This document shows positions 50,705 through 59,300 of a stretch of 64,000 bases of DNA, one piece after another (within the stretch, counting starts at the first letter, position 1; every line of letters begins with the position of its first letter). The notes under the pieces are model-generated. The model was given only the letters and a program-made list of their open reading frames with translations, did not search any database and was not told the DNA's origin. The translations under genes and the position numbers were made by a program. Origin of the DNA: JBBSAT01 sp044223665 (lineage in GTDB: Bacteria; Myxococcota_A; Polyangia; Polyangiales; Sandaracinaceae); contig JBGALT010000010.1 of the NCBI GenBank assembly GCA_044223665.1, positions 1 through 64,000 of the forward strand, written 5' to 3'.

Positions 50705-52624
50705 TCACCTCGGCTCCACGATCAGGCGGCCTCGCATCTCGAGGTGCATCGCGTGGCAGAACCACGGGCAGTAGTACCAGTACACACCCGGGTGACCGGC
50801 TGTGAACGTGATGCTGTTCGTGTCCTGCGGGTTCACGACCATGCAGACGTCGTGGTTCGCCAGACAGAAGCCGTGGGAGATGTCCTCGACGTCGTCCTGG
50901 TTGGTGCAGATGATCTGGACCTCGTCACCGGTCTTCACGTTGATCGTCGTCATCGCGAAATTCGGTGCGCGACTCGTCATCCACACGCGCACCTGACGGT
51001 CGCCTTTCCGGATCACGCGGCTATCGGTCATGATGTTGATCGAGTCTTCCGCGGCCCAACCGTCGTACATCTGGAAGCGCGCTGCTTGGCGGTTCTGGAT
51101 GCTGACCGGGTGGAAGAGATCGGTGCGGACGATCACCGCGTCGTGGGGCTCCGAGTAGGTCGGGCCATCGTGCACGAGGCGCATCGTCTCGCCGCGGATG
51201 TCGATCAGCTGGTCGTTCTCTGGCTTGAGCGGACCGACGTTCAAGAATCGATCCTTGCTGAACTTGCAGAGCGCCACGAGCCAGTTGCCGTCCGCCTCGC
51301 GCGTCTCGCTCATCGACGCGTTGGTGTGACCGACCTGGTAGTGAACGTCGATGCGATCGAGGATCGGATCCACGTCCTGCGCGCCACCGTATGCCTGAAT
51401 GGCTCGTTCGATGCTCCACTTGGTGATGTTCGAGTCGATGAAGATGGACGTGTAGGCGTTGCCGCGACCATCGAACGCCGTGTGGAGCGGCCCGAGGCCG
51501 AGCTCGGGCTCGGCGACGACGCAGTCCCGTGCCTCGCGCGTCCCGGCGAAGGCCTCGGCGATGCGCGTGATGTCGATGACGCTCGCGGTCGGCGAGAGCT
51601 TGCCGGACACGACCGCGTAGTGGCCGGTCGGATCGACGTTCACGCCGTGCGGGCTCTTGGGAACCGGGATCCGCAGCACGAAGCGGCTGCCCGCATCGCC
51701 GCGCGCGTCGAGCACCGGAACCGTGGAATCGCCGAGGTGGATCACGCCCGTCCCAGCGGCCACGGCGGCTTGGATGTTCGCGAGGTTGAAGACGTAGAGA
51801 TAGTCGCGCTCGGCGCTCATCATCTCTTCGAGCGTCACGCCTTGCTCGGAGTTGTAGCAGGTGGCGAACGAGTAGTTGCCCTCGTAGTCGGTCGCGCAGA
51901 GGTCCATGTTCCCCTCCACGATGACCTGCCACTGCACCTCCATCGTCTCGCCGTCGATCGCCGTGTGGAGCGCGCCGTAGCGATGCGGATCATCCATGTC
52001 GCGACCGTCGTTCGGAAGCGGCGTGTGGAACTCGCTGTTGCAGAACACGAGGCCCGTGCGGTTGCGCTGCGGGAAGATGCCGTGCGTCCCTTGCGCCCAC
52101 GGGATCTGCGTGACGGCGTCGACCTCCATCACGTCGCATCGAATGCGCGCGAGGCGACCGGACGACTTGTCGTTCACGTAGATGAACCGGCCGTCGTACG
52201 TGCCGCCGTTGTAGGAGGGGTGCACGTGATGCGTGTCGCCACTCATGCGACCGCCGAGCACTTGCTTGGACCAGTCCGTCGCGCCATGGCCGGTCGCCGA
52301 GTCGCGATTGAACACGGCGATCCGCTTGAGCTCGCGCATCGAGGGCACCCCGAGCACGCGAACCTCGCCCGACTGACCGCCGCTCCAGAATCCGTAGTAC
52401 GAGTCCAGCTGGCCAGGCGCGACGGTATCGCTTGCCTCGGTGCTGGCGGTCGAACCCGCCGGTGCCTCCGGCGCCGTCGTCGACGCTGGGGCCGCCGTCT
52501 CGCTTCCGCAGCCGATCGCCGTCGCCGCTCCGAGCAAGCCGCTCGCCGCGAGGAACTTGCGGCGGCCGGAACGCAGCGACTCCGCCGTCTCCTCGACTTC
52601 GCCCTTCTTCTTGTCGTCGCCCAT
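50705..52624 (-). CDS. nosZ: Nitrous-oxide reductase
   Basis: 639 residues; the ATG at 52624 has an AAGGAAGGGA ribosome binding site. A Tat signal (RSGRRKFLAASGLLGAATAIGC) ends in a possible lipobox. The seven-bladed propeller with CuZ His ligands includes GDTHHVHPSYNG and EPHDAVIV. The CuA domain at the C-terminus has the full CxWxCxxxHxxM set (Cys619, Trp621, Cys623, His627, Met630). The stretch KFSKDRFLNVGPLKPENDQLID is like Tat-exported (clade I) enzymes. It reduces N2O to N2 in the periplasm. An FNR box and two repeats lie directly upstream. Confidence 0.96.
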   Translation of the reverse strand: MGDDKKKGEVEETAESLRSGRRKFLAASGLLGAATAIGCGSETAAPASTTAPEAPAGSTASTEASDTVAPGQLDSYYGFWSGGQSGEVRVLGVPSMRELKRIAVFNRDSATGHGATDWSKQVLGGRMSGDTHHVHPSYNGGTYDGRFIYVNDKSSGRLARIRCDVMEVDAVTQIPWAQGTHGIFPQRNRTGLVFCNSEFHTPLPNDGRDMDDPHRYGALHTAIDGETMEVQWQVIVEGNMDLCATDYEGNYSFATCYNSEQGVTLEEMMSAERDYLYVFNLANIQAAVAAGTGVIHLGDSTVPVLDARGDAGSRFVLRIPVPKSPHGVNVDPTGHYAVVSGKLSPTASVIDITRIAEAFAGTREARDCVVAEPELGLGPLHTAFDGRGNAYTSIFIDSNITKWSIERAIQAYGGAQDVDPILDRIDVHYQVGHTNASMSETREADGNWLVALCKFSKDRFLNVGPLKPENDQLIDIRGETMRLVHDGPTYSEPHDAVIVRTDLFHPVSIQNRQAARFQMYDGWAAEDSINIMTDSRVIRKGDRQVRVWMTSRAPNFAMTTINVKTGDEVQIICTNQDDVEDISHGFCLANHDVCMVVNPQDTNSITFTAGHPGVYWYYCPWFCHAMHLEMRGRLIVEPR

Positions 52625-52688
52625 GAGTCCCTTCCTTGCCTGCGTCAATCCGCCGCAGCTCAAGTGCGCACGCATTCCGGCGGCGACA

Positions 52689-52700
52689 TGATCTGGATCA
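52689..52700 (-). promoter_or_regulatory. FNR/DNR-type box before nosZ
   Basis: TGAT-CTGG-ATCA, a perfect TGAT-N4-ATCA palindrome, 65 bp upstream of the nosZ start and 13 bp from hairpin 1 of repeat copy B. Confidence 0.8.
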
Positions 52701-52712
52701 GGCGTCACACGC

Positions 52713-52872
52713 CGCGGGCGAAGCCCGCCGCCCAACGACATCGGCGCCGCAGCGCGGCGCGCTGTCTCGGAAGCACGGGGTGGCGATCGAAGGCTGCCGC
52801 AGCTCTGCGCGCGCACGACGCGCGGGGCGCCCACCACGATCGTCCCAATCGTCGCGTCACGCGACGATTCTG
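52713..52872 (-). repeat. nos-island structured repeat, copy B
   Basis: Same structure as copy A: hairpin 1 GCGGGC-GAA-GCCCGC (52714-52728), hairpin 2 GCGCCGC-AGC-GCGGCGC, and a perfect 10-bp terminal hairpin (52847-52856 and 52860-52869, loop TCA). The TCA loop is also the stop codon of the lipoprotein gene read on the minus strand. Confidence 0.87.
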
Positions 52873-53720
52873 GACGTAGAGGAACAGCGCGGGCGTAGCC
52901 CGCAGCCCAACGACATCGGCGCCGCAGCGCGGCGCGCGGTCTCGGAAGCACGCCGTGGCGATCGAGCGCTGCCGCAGCTCGGCTGGCGCACGACGCGCGA
53001 GTCGCCAACCAGCATCGTCCCGAGTGCCGGCGCGTCGCTCGTCAACACCGCATCGCTCTGTGCGACCGCCGCGCCGACGAGCGCGGCGCCCAGCGCGCCT
53101 GCATCCTCCGGGTCGACGTTCCCGACCGGCACGCGCGGCGAGTCGTAGAGGCTCAGGTGGATCGTCCGCGGCCCCGTCGTAGTGAGATCGAAACGGACGG
53201 CCGGCACGACGTGAGCCGCACGGACGGCATCCGTCAGCGCTCCGAGCTCCGCGCCTCCGCGCGCATGTGCGCGCGCACGCAAGGTCCACGCGGGCTCCGC
53301 CTCGCCCGACTCTGGCCCGAGGTTCACGTGGAGGCCGCAGTACGTGCCTGGCGGGGGCGTGAGGACACCCACGATCGTCTCGCCCTCGGTCAGGGGCACC
53401 CGAAACGGTCCGCGCACGACCCGGCCCGCGCTCGTGTGATCGTGTGCGAGGGCCGCTGCCACGAAGGGTAGGCCCCAGGCCGCCGCGTGGACCTGGGACG
53501 GGCTCGCCGCGCACGGCAAGAGCGTCACGTCGCGGATCGTGATCTCGCCCGCGTCGAGCGCGAGCGGGTCGCCCCCAGGCAGCTCCACCTCGGACGCGCC
53601 GCCCATCGGCGAGGGGGCCACCCGTAGCTCCACGACGATGCCGTGCTCCACGCGGAGGCAAGCCGGAGAGAAGGCCGCGCCGATCGTGAGCAGCGTGGCC
53701 AGGGAGAACATGCGGCTCAT
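52857..53720 (-). CDS. Periplasmic lipoprotein of the nos island (C-terminus from repeat)
   Basis: 287 residues. The ATG at 53720 overlaps the upstream gene's stop by 4 bp. The signal ends with SPAC, a possible lipobox. The domain has RVAPSPMGG, LDAGEITIRDVTLLPC, AHDHTSAGR and LTPPPGTYCGLHVNLGP, a pattern loosely like MbnP-type periplasmic metal-binding proteins (weak similarity, by eye). From about residue 234 the protein is encoded by repeat copy C and the edge of copy B, and becomes Arg/Ser/Ala-rich, so the original end was replaced. Second gene of a two-gene unit behind an FNR box; a copper-related role is only a guess. Confidence 0.7.
   Translation of the reverse strand: MSRMFSLATLLTIGAAFSPACLRVEHGIVVELRVAPSPMGGASEVELPGGDPLALDAGEITIRDVTLLPCAASPSQVHAAAWGLPFVAAALAHDHTSAGRVVRGPFRVPLTEGETIVGVLTPPPGTYCGLHVNLGPESGEAEPAWTLRARAHARGGAELGALTDAVRAAHVVPAVRFDLTTTGPRTIHLSLYDSPRVPVGNVDPEDAGALGAALVGAAVAQSDAVLTSDAPALGTMLVGDSRVVRQPSCGSARSPRRASETARRAAAPMSLGCGLRPRCSSTSRIVA
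52889..53022 (-). repeat. nos-island structured repeat, copy C
   Basis: Third copy, in tandem with copy B and 16 bp from it. Hairpin 1 is GCGGGC-GTA-GCCCGC (52889-52903); hairpin 2 and the TCTCGGAAGCAC block are conserved. It lacks the terminal hairpin, because the similarity ends at CATCGTCCCGAG inside the lipoprotein coding region. Confidence 0.85.
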
Positions 53721-54579
53721 GGAGACAGGTCTCCGATGACGGCGGCGAGGACCGTGGCGCCGAGGTCGTGCGCGCCGTGCAAGAGCTGGAGGAACGGAAC
53801 GCGGGTGCCTGCCGTGAGCATCACCTCGCCCGTGGGCGCCCACACGACGTCACCCCCGATGCGCGCGGAGAAGCCCCCGGTATCGGCCATCGGAGCGCCG
53901 GCCATCGTGCCGGGGACTTCCAAGCGCGCGTCGGGCCCGAGCCGGATCGCGAGCTGAGGGAGCGGCTGCCACTGCACGGAGATCCCGAGGTCGAGCGACG
54001 GCCCGAGGCGCATCGGAGCCCGGTGCCGAACACCGACCACTCGCCGTCTCGGTGCGCGTACCACGCGCCGAGAGAAGGATCGGCCGACCCGCTGCTGATC
54101 ATCGCCGGCATCGAGGGCGCGCTTCCGTCCGGCGCGCGGACGTCGGGGAGGAGCGGGATGTCGACCCCGAGGCTCACGCCCAGCGCATCGCGCGGCGCGA
54201 GCGTGCGATCGCGGAGCAGCGTGAAACGGGCGCGAATCTCCGGGTCCGAGAGCCCGACGTGATCTTCCACGGCGAGGTTGGTGTGGACGACGGTCCGGAC
54301 CACGACGGGGGCGACCGCGGAGATCACGAGCCAGTCGGTCGGCGACCAGGCGAGGCTCGGCTCGAGGCGCGCGTCGAGCACGTCCGCGCGATCGACGCCG
54401 CTCGTGCCGTATCCTTCGGTGTACCAGCGCAGCTCGGCACCGATCCGCAGACGTCCCGCGTACGTAGCGCCCCAGCTCGTCCCGCTCAGCGTCGGATCGC
54501 CGCTCTGGCAGGGACATGCGAGGGCGAGGTCGAGCGGCAGGACCGCCCACACCACCAGCGTCGCCGTCAGCAAGCGCAC
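53717..54579 (-). pseudogene. Outer-membrane-type protein, frameshifted
   Basis: From a GTG at 54579 the frame gives a signal peptide (LVVWAVLPLDLALA), a CPCQSGDPTL start and 165 residues with barrel-like strands (GRLRIGAELRWYTEGYG, WLVISAVAPVVVRTVV). At about 54016, after FGTGL, the sensible frame shifts by one base. It continues as MRLGPSLDLGISVQWQPLPQ and AIRLGPDARLEV to the TGA at 53717-53719, which overlaps the next start as ATGA. The span is one base short of a whole number of codons, so a single missing base explains it. Genuine mutation or sequence error cannot be told apart. An FNR box lies 35 bp upstream. Confidence 0.75.
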
Positions 54580-54613
54580 GTTCGGTGGCTACGCCCCCTC
54601 GCCGGCCTGCCCA

Positions 54614-54625
54614 TGATCTGGATCA
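54614..54625 (-). promoter_or_regulatory. FNR/DNR-type box before the OMP-lipoprotein unit
   Basis: TGAT-CTGG-ATCA, identical in core to the nosZ box, 35 bp upstream of the GTG at 54579. Confidence 0.78.
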
Positions 54626-54761
54626 GTCGCGGACCACCGCGCGAGCGTGGGTCCGAACCGGGAAGGAGGCGGATCGGAGCCGGCCGCCGCACCGAGGCGT
54701 GACACGACCTCGGCGAGCCACGCGCCCCGGGGCTCGGGCCGCGCCAGCGCCAGGGTCGGCG

Positions 54762-55490
54762 TCAACGGCCACGCCCGAGCGCGCGTCGCAGAGCGTCCAC
54801 CGAGGGAATCACGGTCGCGTCGGTCTCGAGAGCCAAGAGCCCCTGGCGACGCCACGCGCTGAGGCAGCGGATGACCGTCTCGACACGCGCGTCCACGTAG
54901 CTCGCCACTTGGTCGCGGCTCAGTGCGAGCGGGATCGCGATGACGCCACCTTCGCGCTCGTCGCCGAATCGCTCCGCGAGGTCGATCAGGAACGTACCGA
55001 TCCGATCCGGGACCGGGCCCGCCGTGAGCACGTCGACCTTCGCGTGGAGCAACCGCGCGTGATCGAGCAGCGCGTGAAGCAGCGCGTTCGCGAGCACGGG
55101 GTCGCGCGCGGTGCGCTCGAGAATCGGCCCTGCGGGCACCTGGAGCACCTCGAGGTCCGGCGTCGTGGCGAAAGAGTCGGCGATGAAACGCGCACGTTCG
55201 AGCGCGACCGGCACCGCGGGGCACTCTCCCGGCCCGAAGAACGCAATCAGCGTCGGCTCGTGCGACGCGGTCGCGCGCCGGAGCTCGAGGACGCCACGGA
55301 GGACCTGGTAGAAGTGCTCGGCGGGCTGCCCGCGGGACCAGAACCGCTCCCCGCGCTTGAGGCGGTGAATCGACGCGCCTAGCGACACCTCCCGTACGAA
55401 CGAATCCTCGCAGCCGCGCAGGAGGCGCATCGCCTTCACGCGGCGAGCCAGCTGCTCGCGATGCGTCTGGGACCGCGCGTCCTCGGTCAC
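54762..55490 (-). CDS. Crp/Fnr-family regulator of the nos island
   Basis: 242 residues. The GTG at 55490 overlaps the ric stop as GTGA. The N-terminal beta-roll (IHRLKRGERFWSRGQPAEHFYQVLRGVLEL) and the C-terminal HTH (LSRDQVASYVDARVETVIRCLSAWRRQGLLAL) are clear. Only one Cys lies near the N-terminus (RGCEDS), so it is not an O2-sensing FNR with a 4Fe-4S cluster; a haem/NO-sensing DNR/NNR type is more likely. Four TGAY-CTGG-ATCA boxes in the island are its probable targets, including the one before its own operon. Confidence 0.9.
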   Translation of the reverse strand: MTEDARSQTHREQLARRVKAMRLLRGCEDSFVREVSLGASIHRLKRGERFWSRGQPAEHFYQVLRGVLELRRATASHEPTLIAFFGPGECPAVPVALERARFIADSFATTPDLEVLQVPAGPILERTARDPVLANALLHALLDHARLLHAKVDVLTAGPVPDRIGTFLIDLAERFGDEREGGVIAIPLALSRDQVASYVDARVETVIRCLSAWRRQGLLALETDATVIPSVDALRRALGRGR

Positions 55491-56227
55491 GCGTGCCTCC
55501 GATCTCCGGCTCCGCCCTTCTTCCACAGCCCGAGCGCGCGCGGGAACACGATCTCGTTCTCGATCCACGCGTGGTGCCGGAAGTCGGCATCCAGCTCGAG
55601 CAGGCCATCGTAGAGTGCACACCAGCTCGGGCATGCCTCGGGAGGCGACCGGAAGTTGTCGGTCATGCGGGCGATCTGCGCGAGCAGCCCCACCGCGTAC
55701 CCGTGCTCCGCTCGCATCACCGCGATCGTCGGTGCTGGCGACGGGAACGGGGCCCACGCGCCACCGTCCAACGCGCGGATCATGGTGAAGAGTACGCGCT
55801 CTTCCTTCTTCATGTGCGCGTCGAGCTCGTCGAAGAGGACGGCGAGCGTGCGCTCGAGGTTGCGGAGCTCCTCGTGCGCATCGCCATGGCGCGCCGCCAC
55901 CTTCGCCGCGAGCCCACACAGGCGCTGCCCTTCGCTCTTCGTGAAGCCATGGTGCGCGCACTCGACGTGCGTAACGACCTCCGAGAGCGCCATCGACTCG
56001 AATCGGTGGACGTCGAGCGCTCGTGCGACTGCCGATGCCTCCGCCTGCGCGACGTCGGCGCAGATCTGGCTCACCGTGACGCCAGCCGATGCGCAGGCGT
56101 CACCGAGGAGCCGGCCCGCGCCGCAGCACCAATCGATGCGGTAGCGGTCGAGCACCACGACGGCCGTGGGGTGCGCGCGGAGCAGGTCCCGCACGAGCAT
56201 CTCCGGCTCGAGGACGTCGGTGGCCAT
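55487..56227 (-). CDS. ric: Iron-sulfur cluster repair di-iron protein (RIC/ScdA/DnrN)
   Basis: 246 residues. The N-terminal DUF542 domain has LVRDLLRAHPTAVVVLDRYR and the CCGAG motif. A hemerythrin-like di-iron domain follows, with His/Glu ligands spread over VECAHHGF, EELRNLERTLAVLFDELDAHMKKEE, MRAEHGYAVG and FRHHAWIENEIVFPRAL. RIC proteins repair Fe-S clusters damaged by NO and oxidative stress. First gene of an operon with the Crp/Fnr regulator; an FNR-type box lies 35 bp upstream. Confidence 0.93.
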   Translation of the reverse strand: MATDVLEPEMLVRDLLRAHPTAVVVLDRYRIDWCCGAGRLLGDACASAGVTVSQICADVAQAEASAVARALDVHRFESMALSEVVTHVECAHHGFTKSEGQRLCGLAAKVAARHGDAHEELRNLERTLAVLFDELDAHMKKEERVLFTMIRALDGGAWAPFPSPAPTIAVMRAEHGYAVGLLAQIARMTDNFRSPPEACPSWCALYDGLLELDADFRHHAWIENEIVFPRALGLWKKGGAGDRRHA

Positions 56228-56261
56228 GGTCCCCCCATAACCGCGAAGGCGCGGCGGAGGG

Positions 56262-56273
56262 TGATCCAGGTCA
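56262..56273 (-). promoter_or_regulatory. FNR/DNR-type box before ric
   Basis: Plus strand TGAT-CCAG-GTCA, which reads TGAC-CTGG-ATCA on the coding strand, identical to the nosF box. It is 35 bp upstream of the ric start. Confidence 0.77.
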
Positions 56274-56335
56274 TGCGCCCGGCGTCGATCGCAGGCCGCG
56301 CGTGCGTTGGGGCACACGCGGCGTGCGGCAGAGCC

Positions 56336-59300
56336 TCATGGGATCGGCGCCGTGAGCAGACCCACCGGCGTGCACGCGTCGGTGCGCGTGGTGGACACGC
56401 TGACGGTGGTCGCGGCGGTGCACAGGACCCCCACGATGGAGACGTCCTCGCTGCTCTCCGTCGTGGAGGGCGGACCGAGGCAGTTCCACGCGCCCGGCGT
56501 GAAGGTGAATGCGCCCGGCTCCGAGACCTGCGCGCGAAAGCCCGAGAGGGAAATGCCGCCCATGAACGGCGCGCTCGTCACGAAGTGGATGGGGGCGAAC
56601 GCGGCACCTCGGCTGGGCACGACGACCTCGATCTCGTAGATCTCGGACGGCCCGGTGATCTGCACGGTCTCGCGGTGCTCGCCGTGGTAGCCGCCGCGGA
56701 CCTCGGCGGCCGAGGGGTGCGCGTCGCGCGGGATGGCACGCGAGGTGAGCGTCACCTGACGCGTCTGTCCGAGCGGGACCGTGCCCGACGCGGGCGTTGC
56801 GACGAGCCAGCTGCCTGGCTCGAGGTTCACGGTGAACCCCGCGGCCCCGGCGCCAGTGTTGTGCACGAGGAACGCGGCCGAGCCCGGCGTGCTGCCGCAG
56901 TCGGTCGGATCGAAAGTGACGACGGAGGGCGCGACCACGAGCTCGGCCGTCCCGACGCCCGTGGCCGTGAGCGTCACCGGCCCGGGGAGCGGCGCGCAGA
57001 GCGGGGTTCCCGCGACGGCCCTCGGGGTGATGGTGAAGCTGCGCGGACCGAGCGCGAGCGGGTGGAAGTACGCGGCGACGGCGAACGGCGCGCTCTCTTG
57101 GACGAGCCAGAGCTCGCCCGGCATCCGCGCGCCGGCCAAGTCGAACTGGATCCGCGACGTGTCGGCGGAGATCGCTCCGTAACCGAGGCTCCCGTAGAGC
57201 GTGCTCCGTCCATCGGCCAGCACCGCGCCGAAGTCGACCGTATCCGCCTCGCGCACCACGTAGACGCCATCGACGGACGACGAGAGCGCCACGGTCTCTT
57301 GGCTGCTCCCGGCGTCCACCACCAGCGTCGCGCCGATGGGGCCCGGGATCGCATCGCCCACCGGACGCACGTAGACGGTGAGCTCGACGGACGAGCGCGA
57401 GGCCACGGTGCCCGTGGTCGGGGTCACGGAGAAGCCCGCGCCCGCCACGGCGGCGTCGAACGGGATCGCCCCCGGGCCTGCGTTGTAGAGGTAGACCGAT
57501 CGCGGCGCGGGAGGCGCCCCGTGACACGGCACCGGGTCGAAGCTGATCTCGCTCACGCCGAGCCCCCACGCATCGGCGACGCCGAGACCCTGGAGCGTGA
57601 CGTCGTGGATCGGGGCGCAACCATCCGAGACGAACGAGACCGCGTCCATGTAGAGGCCGACCGGGACGGTGCGCGGCATCGGCACGCGGACGGTCGTCAG
57701 CGGGGGGACGGTGACCGTGCCGACGAGGCCGGTGCTCCCGTTCTCGTACGTCACGGTCCCTTCCGCGTTTCCGGCGTTGTACAAGGTCAAGACGTGCTCG
57801 ACGGTCACGCCGACGGGAACCTCGTGGAGGTTCTCGCCGTACGCGAGCACCAACGCGTCCGAGCGCCGCGCGGAGAGCTCCACGCGGATGACGTCCTCCC
57901 CCGAGGCCATCGTGAGCATCCCCTCGTGCGCGACGAGCGAGCCGAGATTGGTCTCCTCGTATCCGACGTCGACGAACCACGTCTCGCCGGGGCCCATCGT
58001 GAACGAAGACGGGAGCGGCGCACCGTCGAGCGTGAGCGAGAAGCCTCCCTCCGCGACGGTGACGACCTCGCGCGCGCTCGTGGACGTGTTGGTGATGGGC
58101 ATCGCGACGGTCCCGAACGCGACGCCACACCCGACGCTCGGAAGATCCACGCGGCCCGGAGCGAGCAGCTCGCCGGGAGCGGGCGGCCTGTAGGCGATGC
58201 TGGGCGCGGACGTCGGGACGCTGCACGCGTCCGCGCTCGCGACCAAGAGCGTCGCCGCGCTCGTGCTCGACGAGGTGGTGACCGTCACGACCTGGACGCT
58301 GCCGGGATCCATCCGCACCGTGGTCGGGCTCACGGTGAAGGCCGGATCGACCGCGAACGACACGTCGGTGGCCTGCGTTCCCTCGTTGGTCAGGACGTAC
58401 TGGGCCACCGGCGCGACGGGGGTCAGCGTCGTCGGCGCATCGCTCTGCCAGCGCAGCGCCGCGCCACCGGTCTGCTGGCGGACCTCGACGTGCCTCTCGA
58501 CACTCCCGCCGGTGACGATGATCGTGTCGCCACGCGCGACCGGGACCGAGGGAAGCGCGCTCGCCGTGCGGCTGGGCGTGACCGTGATGTCGCGGGAGCT
58601 GCCGGGCGACAGGCTGAAGCTCGTCGGAGAGAGCGTGAACGCGCTGTCCGGGCCGAGCACGAGTGACGCGGTGACGCTGAGAGGGCCTGCGCCCGCGTTC
58701 GAGACCGTGAGCGTGCCGGACGGGCCGAGCGTGTTGCAGCCCACCTCGCCGAGCTCGACGTCGGGGCCGACGCGGAGATCGCCCGTGACGGCGTGGCCGA
58801 CCAGGTTCTGCACGAGCGGGCCCGCGTCGCAGGTCGGTGCGGTGTGGCGGAACACGATCTGGCCGCGTTGCTCGCCGGCGGCGGTGGGGGCGTACGTGAC
58901 GGTCCCCGAGAGCTCGGTGCCGAAGGGAACCGTGACCCGGCCGCCCGAGAGCCCGGGCAGCGAGAACGTGAACGCGGGATCGACGTTGGAGCTCACGTCG
59001 AAGCTCACGTCGGTGGTCCCGTCGTTGATGATGCGGAGCGTCGCGGTCGTGCTCGAGCCGAGCGCGCGGTCACCGAAGTCGCCGTAGGTGCCCGTCAGTC
59101 GGGCGGTCGTGCCGCCGAGCCCCGCCGACACGACGACGCGGGGGGAGCCTTCGAGGACGGCGGGCGCCGTGGGCAAGAGGTCGACCTCGGCAGTCACGCC
59201 GCCGAATCGCCACTCGGCCCCAGGCGGTTGCTCGATCGAGAGGGTGAGCACCGTGCTCTCGCCCGGATCGAGCACGCCGGCCGCGCGCCCCGCGACACGC

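Noticed and set aside
52857..53022. Repeat copies as ordinary coding sequence of nosZ or the lipoprotein
   Set aside because: nosZ has a clear start at 52624 with its own ribosome binding site. The same DNA is found in three different gene contexts and reading frames.
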